Positions 14,690 through 23,897 of a DNA stretch of 37,191 bases are shown here, one piece after another. The stretch's first letter is position 1; each line of letters begins with the position of its first letter. The position numbers were made by a program, and so were the translations under genes. This stretch comes from an uncultured Methylococcaceae bacterium. Its GTDB lineage: Bacteria; Pseudomonadota; Gammaproteobacteria; Methylococcales; Methylococcaceae. The stretch covers positions 1 to 37,191 of the forward strand of contig CAIWDB010000248.1 in NCBI GenBank assembly GCA_903911305.1. Direction: 5' to 3'. The notes under the pieces are model-generated. The model saw only the letters and a program-made list of their open reading frames with translations, made no database searches and was not told where the DNA came from.

Positions 14690-14852
14690 AAGTCAGCCGA
14701 CCTGATGCTTCCCTCAGCGGAAGACAATCCCAAAAAAGCGGCTAAAGCCGGAACTACGAACGGATTTGGCATGTTCAAAATCCTTAACTTATCCTGATTG
14801 ACAAGATTCTACAGCTAAAGCCAAGAATCTCGCCATAAGTTTGAAATGCCAG

Positions 14853-17423
14853 CTATTGCACCTGCACAGGTTTGGTGGTCAGTCTGTGTTGATGCAACAA
14901 ATTGATATCGACGGGATTGATTTTCCAAATATCATTGGCATACTCTTGAATCGCACGGTCTGACGAAAACAGGCCAGAACGGGCGGTATTCAGGATGGAC
15001 ATGCGTGTCCAATGATCCGGGTCCAAGTAAGCCGTTTCCACTTGGGCCTGACAGTCAATGTAGGATTGGAAATCTGCCATGACTAGGAATGGATCGTGAT
15101 AAAGCAGATTATCCACCAGCGGACGGAAAATGTCGCCGTCGCCCCGGGAGAAGAATCCACAAAGAATCAAGTCGATGACCTCCCGCAAAGCATCATTGGT
15201 TTCATATAAGTCGATGGGCCGATAACCTTCTCGCAGAGTGTCAGCAACTTGTATGTCGGTCATGCCGAAAAGAAAGAAGTTTTCCGGTCCCACTTCATCG
15301 CGCATTTCGATGTTGGCCCCGTCCAAGGTGCCTATGGTCAATGCGCCGTTCATTTGGAATTTCATATTGCCTGTGCCGGAGGCTTCCTTGCCGGCTGTTG
15401 AAATTTGCTCGGACAGCTCCGCCGCCGGATAAACCCGTTGCCCATTGCTGACATTGTAATTAGGCAAAAATACAACTTTGAGTTGGTCGTTCAGCGATTT
15501 GTCGCGGTTAATCACTGCGCCCACCGAGTTGATCAGCTTGATGATGAGCTTTGCCATGTGATAACCGGGTGCGGCTTTGCCACCAAATACGACCGTGCGA
15601 GGAACAGCCGGACCATTGGGTTTTGCCTTCAGCTTGAGGTAAAGGTTAATGACGCTGAGGATGTTCAAATGCTGCCGTTTGTATTCATGTATGCGCTTGA
15701 CTTGGACATCCAACAGGGCATCAGGGTCTATGCCTATGCCGGTGGCATCGCGGACAAAACCGGCAAACTGATGTTTGTTCAGCCGCTTCACATCGCGCCA
15801 TTGTTTGCGAAAATGCACATCTTCCGCCAAAGGTTCCAAATCCTTTAAGCGGGTTAGGTCGGTGATCCAATCTGGCCCTATCGTGTGGGTGATGAAATCA
15901 GATAGGCGCGGGTTACTCAATGCCACCCAGCGGCGGGGAGTGACGCCGTTGGTTTTGTTCTGGAACTTTTCAGGCCACAATTCATAAAAATCCTTTAACA
16001 CATCGCTTTTCAACAATTCAGAGTGTAATCGGGCAACCCCATTGATGGCGAAACTGCCCGCACATGCCAGATGAGCCATGCGTATATAGCGCTCCCCCCC
16101 TTCGTCAATCAGCGAAAGCCTTGACACTCGGTCTTCGTCACCAATGAAGCGCATACGCACTTCTTCCAGAAAGCCGGCATTGATCTCGTAGATGATTTCC
16201 ATATGCCTAGGCAACAAACTGGCGAACATGCCCAGCGGCCAGCGCTCCAAGGCTTCTGGCATTAAGGTGTGGTTGGTGTAGGCAAATGTTTTTCGGGTGA
16301 TAGCCCACGCTTGATCCCATTCAATCTGGTTTTCGTCCACTAAAATGCGCATTAATTCCGCGACGGCAATCGCAGGATGAGTGTCGTTGAGTTGGATGGT
16401 GAATTTCTCATGGAATTGTTCCACCGGGATTTGTTGCACCCGAATGATGCGCATCATGTCCTGTAATGAGCAGGATACAAAGAAATATTGCTGCTCCAGC
16501 CTCAGTCGCTTGCCTTCGATTTGCTCGTCATTCGGGTATAGCACTTTGGTTAGGTTTTCCGAGTTCACTTTGCTTTCAACCGCTCCATAGTAATCGCCCC
16601 GGTTGAACATGCCCACATCGAAGGATTCTGGCGCGTCGGCCTGCCATAATCGCAAGGTGTTGGCGGTGTTGTTTCGGTAGCCGCAAATGGGGGTGTCATA
16701 AGGGACGCCCAAGACAGTTCTGGCAGGTATCCAACGGACTCGCGCCCGGCCTTGAGGGTCTTTGAAATGTTCAAGATGCCCGCCAAATTTCACTTCGACC
16801 GCCCATTCCGGTCTGGGAATATCCCAAGGGTTGCCAAACCTCAGCCATTTGTCCGTGCGTTCCACTTGCCAGCCATCCACGATGGCTTGCTCGAAAATGC
16901 CAAACTCATAACGGATGCCATACCCCAAAGTGGGGATGCGCAGGGTGGCGAGGGAGTCGAGGTAACAGGCTGCCAGCCTGCCCAATCCGCCGTTTCCCAA
17001 TCCCGGCTCGCTTTCCTCGCGTAACAGCTCATCAAAATTCATCCCAAGTTCCTCGATTGCTTGCTTTACCGAATCCATGATGCCTAAATTAATGAGATTG
17101 TTGCCCAAATGCGGGCCGAGTAGGAATTCAGCCGAAAGATAACAGACGGTCCTAGATTTGTTGAATGTATAGATGGACGCGGTGCTTACCCAGCGGTGCA
17201 AGATATGATCGCGAATGGTGTAGGCCAAGGCCATGTAATAATCGTGCTGGGTAGCCAAGGCTGGAAATTTGCCTTGCACATAAAAAAGATTGTCGAGAAA
17301 TTCTCGCTTAAACTCTTCCTTGTCCAACACAAGACGAACCGAATCGTTAGTGATGTCCAATGCAATGGGTGGTAAGGATTCATCAATTTGATCAGATGGA
17401 AATTGCCCGGTATTTGAATTCAT
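14853..17423 (-). CDS. glgP: glycogen/starch phosphorylase
   Basis: Glycogen phosphorylase releases glucose-1-phosphate from alpha-1,4-glucans using pyridoxal phosphate. The 856-residue product is full length, with EPGLGNGGLGRLAACYLDSL, YGIRYEFGIF, NDTHPAIAV, the KTNGVTPRRWV block, KRIHEYKRQHLNIL and the cofactor-lysine site EASGTGNMKFQMNG plus the following TLDGANIEM. The ATG at 17423 is chosen for its AAGG upstream and because the 15 residues before it are not conserved. It is a single gene on the minus strand, with repeats downstream; no other glycogen genes are in the window. Confidence 0.96.
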   Translation of the reverse strand: MNSNTGQFPSDQIDESLPPIALDITNDSVRLVLDKEEFKREFLDNLFYVQGKFPALATQHDYYMALAYTIRDHILHRWVSTASIYTFNKSRTVCYLSAEFLLGPHLGNNLINLGIMDSVKQAIEELGMNFDELLREESEPGLGNGGLGRLAACYLDSLATLRIPTLGYGIRYEFGIFEQAIVDGWQVERTDKWLRFGNPWDIPRPEWAVEVKFGGHLEHFKDPQGRARVRWIPARTVLGVPYDTPICGYRNNTANTLRLWQADAPESFDVGMFNRGDYYGAVESKVNSENLTKVLYPNDEQIEGKRLRLEQQYFFVSCSLQDMMRIIRVQQIPVEQFHEKFTIQLNDTHPAIAVAELMRILVDENQIEWDQAWAITRKTFAYTNHTLMPEALERWPLGMFASLLPRHMEIIYEINAGFLEEVRMRFIGDEDRVSRLSLIDEGGERYIRMAHLACAGSFAINGVARLHSELLKSDVLKDFYELWPEKFQNKTNGVTPRRWVALSNPRLSDFITHTIGPDWITDLTRLKDLEPLAEDVHFRKQWRDVKRLNKHQFAGFVRDATGIGIDPDALLDVQVKRIHEYKRQHLNILSVINLYLKLKAKPNGPAVPRTVVFGGKAAPGYHMAKLIIKLINSVGAVINRDKSLNDQLKVVFLPNYNVSNGQRVYPAAELSEQISTAGKEASGTGNMKFQMNGALTIGTLDGANIEMRDEVGPENFFLFGMTDIQVADTLREGYRPIDLYETNDALREVIDLILCGFFSRGDGDIFRPLVDNLLYHDPFLVMADFQSYIDCQAQVETAYLDPDHWTRMSILNTARSGLFSSDRAIQEYANDIWKINPVDINLLHQHRLTTKPVQVQ

Positions 17424-17536
17424 CAGCTTGACCTTGAATGTAAAATCAGTAATCCGATACACAAGCAAAAAATGTACTCAATTCTTGATTGGTTCATTTA
17501 AAGCTTCACCATAAACGCTAACAAGCGGTAAACCGG

Positions 17537-17950
17537 CTATTTTTTCATTATCCACCATTGCCCGATTCCTAGCCCTGCGATCATGGCGATCACAAACACG
17601 ATCACCGCCAGATTGCCAGTCACGACGGACACCAAAGCAGGGCCTGGACAATAGCCCGACAAGCCCCAGCCCATGCCAAATAGGGCAGCCCCCCACAACA
17701 AGCTAGCATCCACTCCGGCTTTTTCCGTCAGTATGAATCGTTCCCCGAAAATAGGCACACCCCGTTTTAATACCCAAGGGAATGTGATCAGGCCCAGCAA
17801 CACTGCCCCGCCCATCACCAACATCAGGCTCGGGTCCCAATCGCCGGTCACATCAAGAAAGCCTATGACCTTGGCTGGTTTGGTCATTCCAGAAACGCCT
17901 AGCCCGATGGCAAAAACCCAACCACAAATCAATGCACCGACCTGTTTCAT
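17537..17950 (-). CDS. YeeE/YedE-family half-transporter, DUF6691-like
   Basis: A 137-residue integral membrane protein with about four helices and the signatures FAIGLGVSGMTKPAKVIGFL (residues 14-33) and GLSGYCPGPALVS (107-119). YeeE/YedE proteins transport thiosulfate or related sulfur species; small two-gene versions, such as the PmpA/PmpB pairs, are thought to work together as one full-length unit. I start at the ATG at 17950, since sequence upstream is the other half gene in a different frame. It follows the partner gene by 14 bases. Substrate not proven. Confidence 0.87.
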   Translation of the reverse strand: MKQVGALICGWVFAIGLGVSGMTKPAKVIGFLDVTGDWDPSLMLVMGGAVLLGLITFPWVLKRGVPIFGERFILTEKAGVDASLLWGAALFGMGWGLSGYCPGPALVSVVTGNLAVIVFVIAMIAGLGIGQWWIMKK

Positions 17951-17964
17951 GACCACACCCTGCT

Positions 17965-18378
17965 CTATAGTTTCTTGCTGAAATAAACCGTGACCATGGC
18001 CGTCGCCATGAAAACCAAGGTTGCCACGAAGGAGCGCAATGAACGCCGGGACAAGCCACAAACGCCATGACCACTGGTGCAACCATTGCCAATGCGAGTG
18101 CCCAAACCAACCAACAAACCCGCCACTGCCAGCTTCACCAATGAAAATTCGGACTGTCCGAATGATGATGGTCTGAGCATCAGCAGGGTCAGTCCTCCCG
18201 TCCATAAGCCGAATAGAAAAAACCACCGCCAAGAAACATCGCCGCTTGCTGGCGACCAAAGCCCGCCGATGATATTGCTGATACCGGCTATCCTGCCATT
18301 CAACAACAAGAAGAAGGTGGCCGCCAAGCCAATCAACAGTCCGCCTGACAGCGGCATAAGCCAATCTGTAATCATCAT
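17965..18378 (-). CDS. YeeE/YedE-family half-transporter, N-terminal half
   Basis: A 137-residue membrane protein with about four helices and the block GTRIGNGCTSGHGVCGLSRR (residues 93-112), whose cysteines are the conserved sulfur-relay positions of YeeE-type thiosulfate channels. It is encoded just before the DUF6691-like partner and both together correspond to a full transporter. A sulfur role fits the presence of TusDCB elsewhere in the window but the two loci are unlinked. M2 is an equally possible start. Confidence 0.88.
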   Translation of the reverse strand: MMITDWLMPLSGGLLIGLAATFFLLLNGRIAGISNIIGGLWSPASGDVSWRWFFLFGLWTGGLTLLMLRPSSFGQSEFSLVKLAVAGLLVGLGTRIGNGCTSGHGVCGLSRRSLRSFVATLVFMATAMVTVYFSKKL

Positions 18379-18542
18379 TTCGCCACTTTGCTTGATTTCG
18401 TATGTTTGGAATATTAATGGATAGTTGTTACAAAACTGATGTTACGCACGTGACGCAAACCTTGCTTATTTTCTGGCAGGACAGGCTTTGACGCTCCAAT
18501 CTCAGGCCGCTGCATAACATCAGTGGCTAGCCCTAAAGTAGC

Positions 18543-19955
18543 TTAATCCCTCCGCCAAGTTGTCCCTTTCTTGGAGTCTTCCAAGATGATGCCGTTGGCC
18601 TTCAAATCATCACGAATGCGGTCGGATTCGGCCCAGTTTTTCGCTAGTCGGGCTGCCAAGCGTTGGTTGATCAAGCCTTCGATGGCTTCGGCGCTTAAAC
18701 CGTCTTCATGACTGCCACGTAGGAAGTCTTCGGATTCTTCTTCCAACAAGCCGATTACAGAAGCCAAGGATTTCAACAAATTGGCCAATTCCAAAGCTGC
18801 CTTTTGGTCGGCGGATTTCTGCCGATTTATTTCGCGGGCTAGGTCAAACAACACCGAGATGGCTTGAGGGGTGTTGAAGTCGTCTTGCATGGCTTCTTCA
18901 AAGCGGGAGATGAAATTCTCTCCCGCTAGGGTAGCGGCGGGTTCGGAACCCGCACCTACGGGGAAACTAGAGGAGTCCAAACCCCGCAATGCGGTATAAA
19001 GCCTCGTCAATGCCGCATGAGCCTCGTCCAGATTCTCGTCGCAATAATTCAAGGGGCTGCGATAGTGACTATTCAAAATAAAAAAACGCACGGCTTCGGG
19101 ACGGTAACGGGCGAGGATTTCTCGGACAGTGAAGAAATTGCCCAATGACTTGGACATTTTTTCCTCGTTGACCCGCACAAACCCGTTATGCATCCACAGG
19201 TTGACGAATTTCTCGCCCGTCGCACCTTCCGATTGGGCGATTTCATTTTCATGATGGGGGAATTGTAAATCCATGCCGCCGCCATGAATGTCGAAATGAT
19301 TGCCCAGGCAGCAGATTGACATGGCTGAGCATTCAATGTGCCAGCCGGGGCGGCCTTGGCCCCAAGGCGATTCCCAATACGGTTCACCGGGCTTTGCCAT
19401 TTTCCATAGCACAAAATCTAGCGGGTCGCGCTTGGCTTCATCTACGTCTACGCGCTCCCCGGAGCGAAGTTCATCAATATTTTTGCCGGATAACTGACCG
19501 TAGCCGGCAAATTTGCCGACGGCATAAAACACGTCGCCATTGCCCCCAATGTAGGCGTAATCACGTTCGATCAGTTTTTCGATCATACGGATGATTCCGG
19601 CGATGTTAGCGGTTGCCTTGGGTTCGTGGTCTGGAGGCAATACCCCCAAGGCGCGCTCGTCCTCATGCATGGCATCAATAAAGCGGCTGGTTAAAGCAGC
19701 AGTGGATTCGCCATTTTCATTGGCCCGTTTGATGATTTTATCGTCGATGTCGGTAATATTACGCACATAGGTTACGGTATAACCCAAATGACGGAGATAG
19801 CGCACCACCGTGTCGAAAGCGACCATGACCCGTGCATGACCAAGGTGGCAATAATCGTAAACCGTCATCCCGCAGACATAGATGCGGGCCTTGCCGGGTT
19901 CCAGTGGAATGAACTCTTCTTTTTGGCGGGTGAGGGTATTGTGGATTTTCAACAT
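18543..19955 (-). CDS. cysS: cysteinyl-tRNA synthetase
   Basis: CysRS charges tRNA-Cys. The 470-residue product has the zinc/HIGH region [18 protein letters not shown] near residue 30, the [10 protein letters not shown] block, [19 protein letters not shown], the KMSKSLGN loop and the C-terminal anticodon-binding end [17 protein letters not shown]. Start at 19955 (MLKIHNT), as in the family. Residues roughly 330-343 ([14 protein letters not shown]) form an unusually long loop. They are encoded by a palindromic repeat (18931-18959) that replaces the short loop seen in E. coli and leaves the frame open. Confidence 0.96.
   Translation of the reverse strand: MLKIHNTLTRQKEEFIPLEPGKARIYVCGMTVYDYCHLGHARVMVAFDTVVRYLRHLGYTVTYVRNITDIDDKIIKRANENGESTAALTSRFIDAMHEDERALGVLPPDHEPKATANIAGIIRMIEKLIERDYAYIGGNGDVFYAVGKFAGYGQLSGKNIDELRSGERVDVDEAKRDPLDFVLWKMAKPGEPYWESPWGQGRPGWHIECSAMSICCLGNHFDIHGGGMDLQFPHHENEIAQSEGATGEKFVNLWMHNGFVRVNEEKMSKSLGNFFTVREILARYRPEAVRFFILNSHYRSPLNYCDENLDEAHAALTRLYTALRGLDSSSFPVGAGSEPAATLAGENFISRFEEAMQDDFNTPQAISVLFDLAREINRQKSADQKAALELANLLKSLASVIGLLEEESEDFLRGSHEDGLSAEAIEGLINQRLAARLAKNWAESDRIRDDLKANGIILEDSKKGTTWRRD
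18931..18959. repeat. palindromic repeat inside the cysS coding region
   Basis: The 29 bases GTAGCGGCGGGTTCGGAACC plus CGCACCTAC are a near-palindrome. The core GCGGGTTC-G-GAACCCGC is a perfect 8-base stem. It lies in frame within cysS and encodes part of a surface loop between the catalytic and anticodon-binding regions, so it is tolerated. The form resembles intergenic repeats of methanotroph-like genomes and the in-gene palindromic elements known from Rickettsia. Confidence 0.65.
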
Positions 19956-20048
19956 AGTCCAAATTCGCAAAGGGGGATTATTGCCCATAGTTTAACATTT
20001 TAGCGATTTTGCCGGTATGATTTGACAGTGTGATGTTGCTGTGCTTTT

Positions 20049-20066
20049 GTCAAAGCAAGCTTTGAC
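20049..20066. repeat. palindrome GTCAAAGC-AA-GCTTTGAC class
   Basis: GTCAAAGCAAGCTTTGAC is an 8-base inverted pair with a two-base centre, followed by GCTCC. Related copies are at 21246-21263 (with TA centre, preceded by GGAGC), a half copy at about 18484-18497, and a half copy at 21375-21390. The four copies surround cysS, the radical SAM gene and the Nudix gene. They may be REP-like elements or bidirectional terminators lacking a T tract. Confidence 0.65.
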
Positions 20067-20150
20067 GCTCCTTCATTGAATGAAATAAGCATTTATTGCA
20101 TCCATGTATCACATCAATAAGTTAATTTCAGACCACTAGGCAGTCAACCA

Positions 20151-21236
20151 ATGCGCCTTTCCAGTAAAACGCCGCTATCGGGCCACGGGGCAGTATCCAA
20201 TCCCGATTCAAGATTTCTGAGGCAGACTCGTTCGGCTGACGAATGTTCGGGCAATCATCCATCGGAAGAAGCACCATTAACAGCCGCTAAGCTGAATGTC
20301 ACTTACGAACAGGCAAAATCAATCATCAGTTACAACCAATCGCCGGATATTCCCTTTGACCGTTCGGTGAATGCTTACCGTGGTTGCCAACACGGGTGCA
20401 GTTATTGTTATGCCCGTCCGACCCACGAATATTTAGGGCTTTCGGCGGGCTTGGATTTTGAGACCAAAATCGTGGTTAAAGAAAACGCCGCCGAGCTGTT
20501 GCGCCATGAAATGTCCCGTCCCAATTACCGTCCTGCCCCTATAGCCTTGGGTGCGAACACCGACCCCTACCAACCGCTTGAACAACAACAGCAAATCACA
20601 AGGCAAATTTTAGGTGTGCTGGCTGAACTCAATCATCCAGTCATGATTACCACCAAGGGTTCGTTGATTACTCGGGATATGGATTTGCTGGCATCCATGG
20701 CGGCGAAAAATCTTGTCAGTGTGATGATCTCGATCGGAACCTTGGACCCAGAAATCGCCCGACGCATGGAACCTAAAGCGGCTGCACCCCATCGACGCTT
20801 GGCAATCATCCGGCAGTTGAGCGAGGTGGGCATACCTGTTGGAGTGATCGTCGCGCCTATCATCCCCGCGCTAACCGACAAGGATATTGAAATGATATTG
20901 CAACTTGCCAAAGCATCCGGTGCCAGTATGGCCTCCTATGTGTTTCTGCGTTTGCCGTTAACCGTCAAGGACTTGTTCGTGGAGTGGTTGGAATCGAATT
21001 ATCCTGATAGGGCCAAACATGTGATGAGTTTGGTACGACAGTCTCGTGGCGGACGCGACAACGTGTCTGAGTTTGGCGAGCGCATGGAAGGGCAGGGGGT
21101 GTTTGCCGATCTGATCAAACAGCGGTTTAGTAAAGCACACGGTCGATTGGGTTATCAGGAGAGCGTATCTTTAGATACCGGTTTATTCAGTCCGCCAAAG
21201 CCTGTAAAGCGGCAGATGGATATGTTTGATGAATGA
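20151..21236 (+). CDS. PA0069-family radical SAM protein
   Basis: The 361-residue protein has the radical-SAM cluster motif RGCQHGCSYCYARP (C79, C83, C86), an SplB-like core (GANTDPYQPLEQQ, TTKGSLITRDMDLL, ISIGTLD, RMEPKAAAPHRRL) and the C-terminal MDMF tail. This is the PA0069 group, related to spore photoproduct lyase, but its substrate is not known. The N-terminal 45 residues are low in conservation. It has no obvious operon partner; repeats lie on both sides. Confidence 0.9.
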   Translation: MRLSSKTPLSGHGAVSNPDSRFLRQTRSADECSGNHPSEEAPLTAAKLNVTYEQAKSIISYNQSPDIPFDRSVNAYRGCQHGCSYCYARPTHEYLGLSAGLDFETKIVVKENAAELLRHEMSRPNYRPAPIALGANTDPYQPLEQQQQITRQILGVLAELNHPVMITTKGSLITRDMDLLASMAAKNLVSVMISIGTLDPEIARRMEPKAAAPHRRLAIIRQLSEVGIPVGVIVAPIIPALTDKDIEMILQLAKASGASMASYVFLRLPLTVKDLFVEWLESNYPDRAKHVMSLVRQSRGGRDNVSEFGERMEGQGVFADLIKQRFSKAHGRLGYQESVSLDTGLFSPPKPVKRQMDMFDE

Positions 21237-21245
21237 TCTTGGAGC

Positions 21246-21263
21246 GTCAAAGCTAGCTTTGAC
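21246..21263. repeat. palindrome GTCAAAGC-TA-GCTTTGAC
   Basis: This perfect 18-base palindrome, preceded by GGAGC, lies just after the stop of the radical SAM gene and belongs to the same family as the copy at 20049. It could serve as a transcription end for that gene, although no T run follows. Confidence 0.6.
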
Positions 21264-21394
21264 AGGCAAAGCCAGCTTCGCTAATTCAGGCCAGCAATTC
21301 TCAGTTTGAGCTAAGTGTATGTTGTAGAACCGTCATTTTGGCAGGGATGCCAAAATCCATCGTCCAAGGATGGCAAGCTTTGACGCTCCTTCGG

Positions 21395-21868
21395 TCAAAC
21401 GAGGTTAGGCATAAAATCCGTACCGAATCCTTCCAAATCTGCCAACCCAAGTTTTTCCCCACGATGCGCCAGTCGTGCCCTTGCCAAAATAGGCAGCAAA
21501 CCTTCGGCAATAGGGTAATCGTTCAACTCATTTTCAGCCACCCAAGCAGCCGCTCTGGCATCGTCGGAGGGTTTGACTTCGGTTTGATTGGGGTTATCGA
21601 GACGGGCTAGGAAATCGACGATGACATAATGAAAGCCTTCCTGCCTGCGTTCCACCACCGCCATGATTGGGCCTATCGTCACGTCCAACCCTGTCTCTTC
21701 TTTGACTTCACGGCGTACACCTTCCACCATGCTTTCACCCGGTTCCAGCTTGCCGCCGGGGACATGCCAATACCCTGCTGCCGGGGGCAGATTTCGTTGG
21801 ATCAGCAAGACTCGCCCGTCGTCGTCAAACACGATGGCGCTCACGCCAATGGCGGCAGTCTTCATCAT
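21395..21868 (-). CDS. Nudix hydrolase
   Basis: The 157-residue product contains a complete Nudix box: GGKLEPGESMVEGVRREVKE followed by ETGL (about residues 38-61), which binds the metal and hydrolyses nucleoside-diphosphate-linked substrates. The surrounding strands (AIVFDDDGRVLLIQRN; YVIVDFLARL) are typical of MutT/NUDT-like members acting on small nucleotides. The substrate cannot be told. It lies 4 bases after the HAD phosphatase gene, probably in one transcript. Starts at M1 and M2 are equivalent. Confidence 0.9.
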   Translation of the reverse strand: MMKTAAIGVSAIVFDDDGRVLLIQRNLPPAAGYWHVPGGKLEPGESMVEGVRREVKEETGLDVTIGPIMAVVERRQEGFHYVIVDFLARLDNPNQTEVKPSDDARAAAWVAENELNDYPIAEGLLPILARARLAHRGEKLGLADLEGFGTDFMPNLV

Positions 21869-21872
21869 AGCC

Positions 21873-22526
21873 TTACCTAAAACTTACCACGGGCCAACCC
21901 TTGTCAAGTGCAAAACGAGACAGGGTTTCGTCAGGGTCCACCGCAACGGGATGGCTGACTTTTTGCAGCAGTGGCAAATCATTATGCGAGTCGCTGTAAA
22001 ACCAACTGTTGCTAAGATCATAATCGTTGATAGTCATCCATTCGTCCAAGCGTTTGACTTTGCCCTCCTGAAAGCACGGGATGCCCTCAAAGTTTCCGGT
22101 GTACCGTCCATCTTGAAATTCAGGTGAGGTGGCGATGAGGTGGTCGATACCGTAAAGTTTGACAATAGGTTCGGTGACGAAACGATTGGTGGCAGTGATT
22201 ACCATTAATAAATCGCCGACGTGACGGTGTTTTTCGACGGCTGAAAAAGCCGCGGGCAGTAGGATAGGTTTGATCCTTTCCTCAATGAATTCCTCACGCC
22301 AGCGGTAAAGCTCAGAGGTGGGATGAAGCGACAAGGGTTTTAGCGCGAATCTGAGGAATTCGGCAATGTCTAGGCATCCCGCCCGATATTGCTCGTAGAA
22401 AACATCATTGGCAGAGCGGTAAGCCTCTCCGTCAACGATACCTTTTTCCACTAGGAATTCCCCCCAAAGGTAATCGCTATCACCGGCTATAAGGGTGTTG
22501 TCGAGATCAAATATAGCTAAACTCAC
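21873..22526 (-). CDS. HAD-IB family phosphatase (SerB/PSP-like)
   Basis: This 217-residue protein carries the haloacid dehalogenase motifs: nucleophile FDLDNTLIAGDSD (D7, D9), the threonine motif VITATNRF, a lysine in GKVKRLDEW and the acidic motif FYSDSHNDLPLL. The helical cap lies between motifs 1 and 2 as in subfamily IB. Members act on phosphoserine or small phospho-compounds; no specific substrate is evident. The start codon is GTG at 22526. It is the first gene of a two-gene unit with the Nudix hydrolase, divergent from rppH. Confidence 0.9.
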   Translation of the reverse strand: MSLAIFDLDNTLIAGDSDYLWGEFLVEKGIVDGEAYRSANDVFYEQYRAGCLDIAEFLRFALKPLSLHPTSELYRWREEFIEERIKPILLPAAFSAVEKHRHVGDLLMVITATNRFVTEPIVKLYGIDHLIATSPEFQDGRYTGNFEGIPCFQEGKVKRLDEWMTINDYDLSNSWFYSDSHNDLPLLQKVSHPVAVDPDETLSRFALDKGWPVVSFR

Positions 22527-22677
22527 GGTTTTTTACCAAGAATGTCAGAAAGATTGGGTTGTAAGCATTCCAAGATATAGCATGGAATCGTGATTTGTGA
22601 AACAATCAATATCGTTGAACGAACGGCTAATTTTTGGCCTCCATTATAGCATTCATGGGAATCGGGCTGTCGCGGTT

Positions 22678-23190
22678 ATGATTGATTCGGAGGGATATCG
22701 CCTCAATGTGGGGATCATCCTGTGTAATGACGAAGGTCGCGTGTTTTGGGCGCGGCGGGCTGGTATGCGCTCGTGGCAATTTCCACAGGGCGGCATCAAG
22801 TGCAATGAATCGCCCGATGATGCCATGTACCGCGAATTATACGAGGAAGTGGGCCTGCAAATTCGGCAAGTGCAGTTAATCGGCAGGACTCGTGAATGGT
22901 TGCGATACGAGCTGCCCGAGCGCTACATACGCAAGCACTCCCAGCCACTTTGCATTGGGCAAAAACAACTTTGGTACATTCTCCGTATGGCGGACCAGGA
23001 AAGCCATATTCGCCTGGATTGTACGGAAAAGCCTGAATTTGACGCTTGGTGTTGGGTGGATTTTTGGCATCCATTGAATGATGTGGTGTATTTCAAGCGG
23101 GAAGTGTATCGCAAGGCATTGACAGAATTGGGTCCTCAACTCGCCTCGGATAAGCTGTCGGTCAGTCCGATGGGTTTCTTGTCTTTGTAA
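22678..23190 (+). CDS. rppH: RNA pyrophosphohydrolase RppH
   Basis: RppH removes pyrophosphate from the 5' end of mRNAs to start RNase E decay. I use the ATG at 22678: from [20 protein letters not shown] the 170 residues match E. coli RppH closely, while the 27 readable residues upstream do not. The Nudix box is [20 protein letters not shown] followed by ELYEEVGL; other blocks are [22 protein letters not shown] and [10 protein letters not shown]. Ribosome site is weak. Length is normal (176 in E. coli). Stand-alone gene. Confidence 0.94.
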   Translation: MIDSEGYRLNVGIILCNDEGRVFWARRAGMRSWQFPQGGIKCNESPDDAMYRELYEEVGLQIRQVQLIGRTREWLRYELPERYIRKHSQPLCIGQKQLWYILRMADQESHIRLDCTEKPEFDAWCWVDFWHPLNDVVYFKREVYRKALTELGPQLASDKLSVSPMGFLSL

Positions 23191-23232
23191 CAAAAAGCCT
23201 GAAGTGTGAATGCTTCGCCAAAATGAACAAAG

Positions 23233-23541
23233 CTAATTCCAACTTAGGATAGGGCCATGGCTTATGCTTAAATTCACAAATCCCTCGTAACTGATTAGTT
23301 CGATACCCTTCATTACTTCCTCTGCGGCTATTCCCCTAGCCGCCAAATCCGGGGCAAGCACATGGATGTTTACCTTGCGGATGGACTGTTCCATTCGACT
23401 GGCAAGTGCAGAGTGTTTCATGGCGGCGTAAACACCGCTTTGCATTAGCAAAATCGCGTCCCCTTCCCCTGCCCGATCCAGGCATTGGGCAAGTGCCTGA
23501 GTTTCTCCGGGGGAACGATTGACCAAATGTAATACGCCCAT
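23233..23541 (-). CDS. tusB: TusB/DsrH sulfur-relay protein
   Basis: DsrH/TusB is one subunit of the alpha2beta2gamma2 DsrEFH/TusBCD complex, which accepts and transfers persulfide sulfur. The 102-residue product has MGVLHLVNRSPGETQALAQC with the conserved Cys20, then ILLMQSGVYAAM and HVLAPDLAARG. It overlaps the tusC stop by one base (TGATG), so it is translated from the same mRNA as tusD and tusC. No TusE/DsrC is in the window. Confidence 0.9.
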   Translation of the reverse strand: MGVLHLVNRSPGETQALAQCLDRAGEGDAILLMQSGVYAAMKHSALASRMEQSIRKVNIHVLAPDLAARGIAAEEVMKGIELISYEGFVNLSISHGPILSWN

Positions 23542-23897
23542 CAGCAGTTAACCACGATATCGGCCTTGGCTAGAAAAAAAGCTATTTCTGTCCGACCTAG
23601 GGTTCTGACGGGAAGGATCAGATGAGATGGGTCAAGTCCACGTTCGGCGAGTGATTCGCCCTCGACCCAAAGCTCTTCCACGTCATAAAGTTCCAGCGCA
23701 GCGAACAGGGGTGTGCTGGTTTTTAGATCAGGATTGTCTGGGTTCTGGTTGGATTTAAGCAAAAACACCCCATCATCCAGAAACAGTATTTTTACGCACT
23801 GATCAAAGGCTGCGACTGTCATAATCATGTCCATGCTTTCGCGTATGCGTGAACCTTGGAAGGGTGGTTGCCGCATGACAAACAGGAAGTTTTTCAT
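23541..23897 (-). CDS. tusC: TusC/DsrF sulfur-relay protein
   Basis: The 118-residue product shows the DsrF/TusC pattern: KNFLFVMRQPPFQGSRIRES (residues 2-21), MIMTVAAFDQCVKILFLDDG and the acidic segment LYDVEELWVEGESLAERGL. TusC lacks an active cysteine in most members and is a structural partner in the hexamer. It begins immediately after the tusD stop codon. Confidence 0.9.
   Translation of the reverse strand: MKNFLFVMRQPPFQGSRIRESMDMIMTVAAFDQCVKILFLDDGVFLLKSNQNPDNPDLKTSTPLFAALELYDVEELWVEGESLAERGLDPSHLILPVRTLGRTEIAFFLAKADIVVNC

Noticed and set aside
22597-22677. 27-residue extension of RppH
   Set aside because: The family start MIDSxGYRxNVG lies at 22678 and the extension is not conserved.
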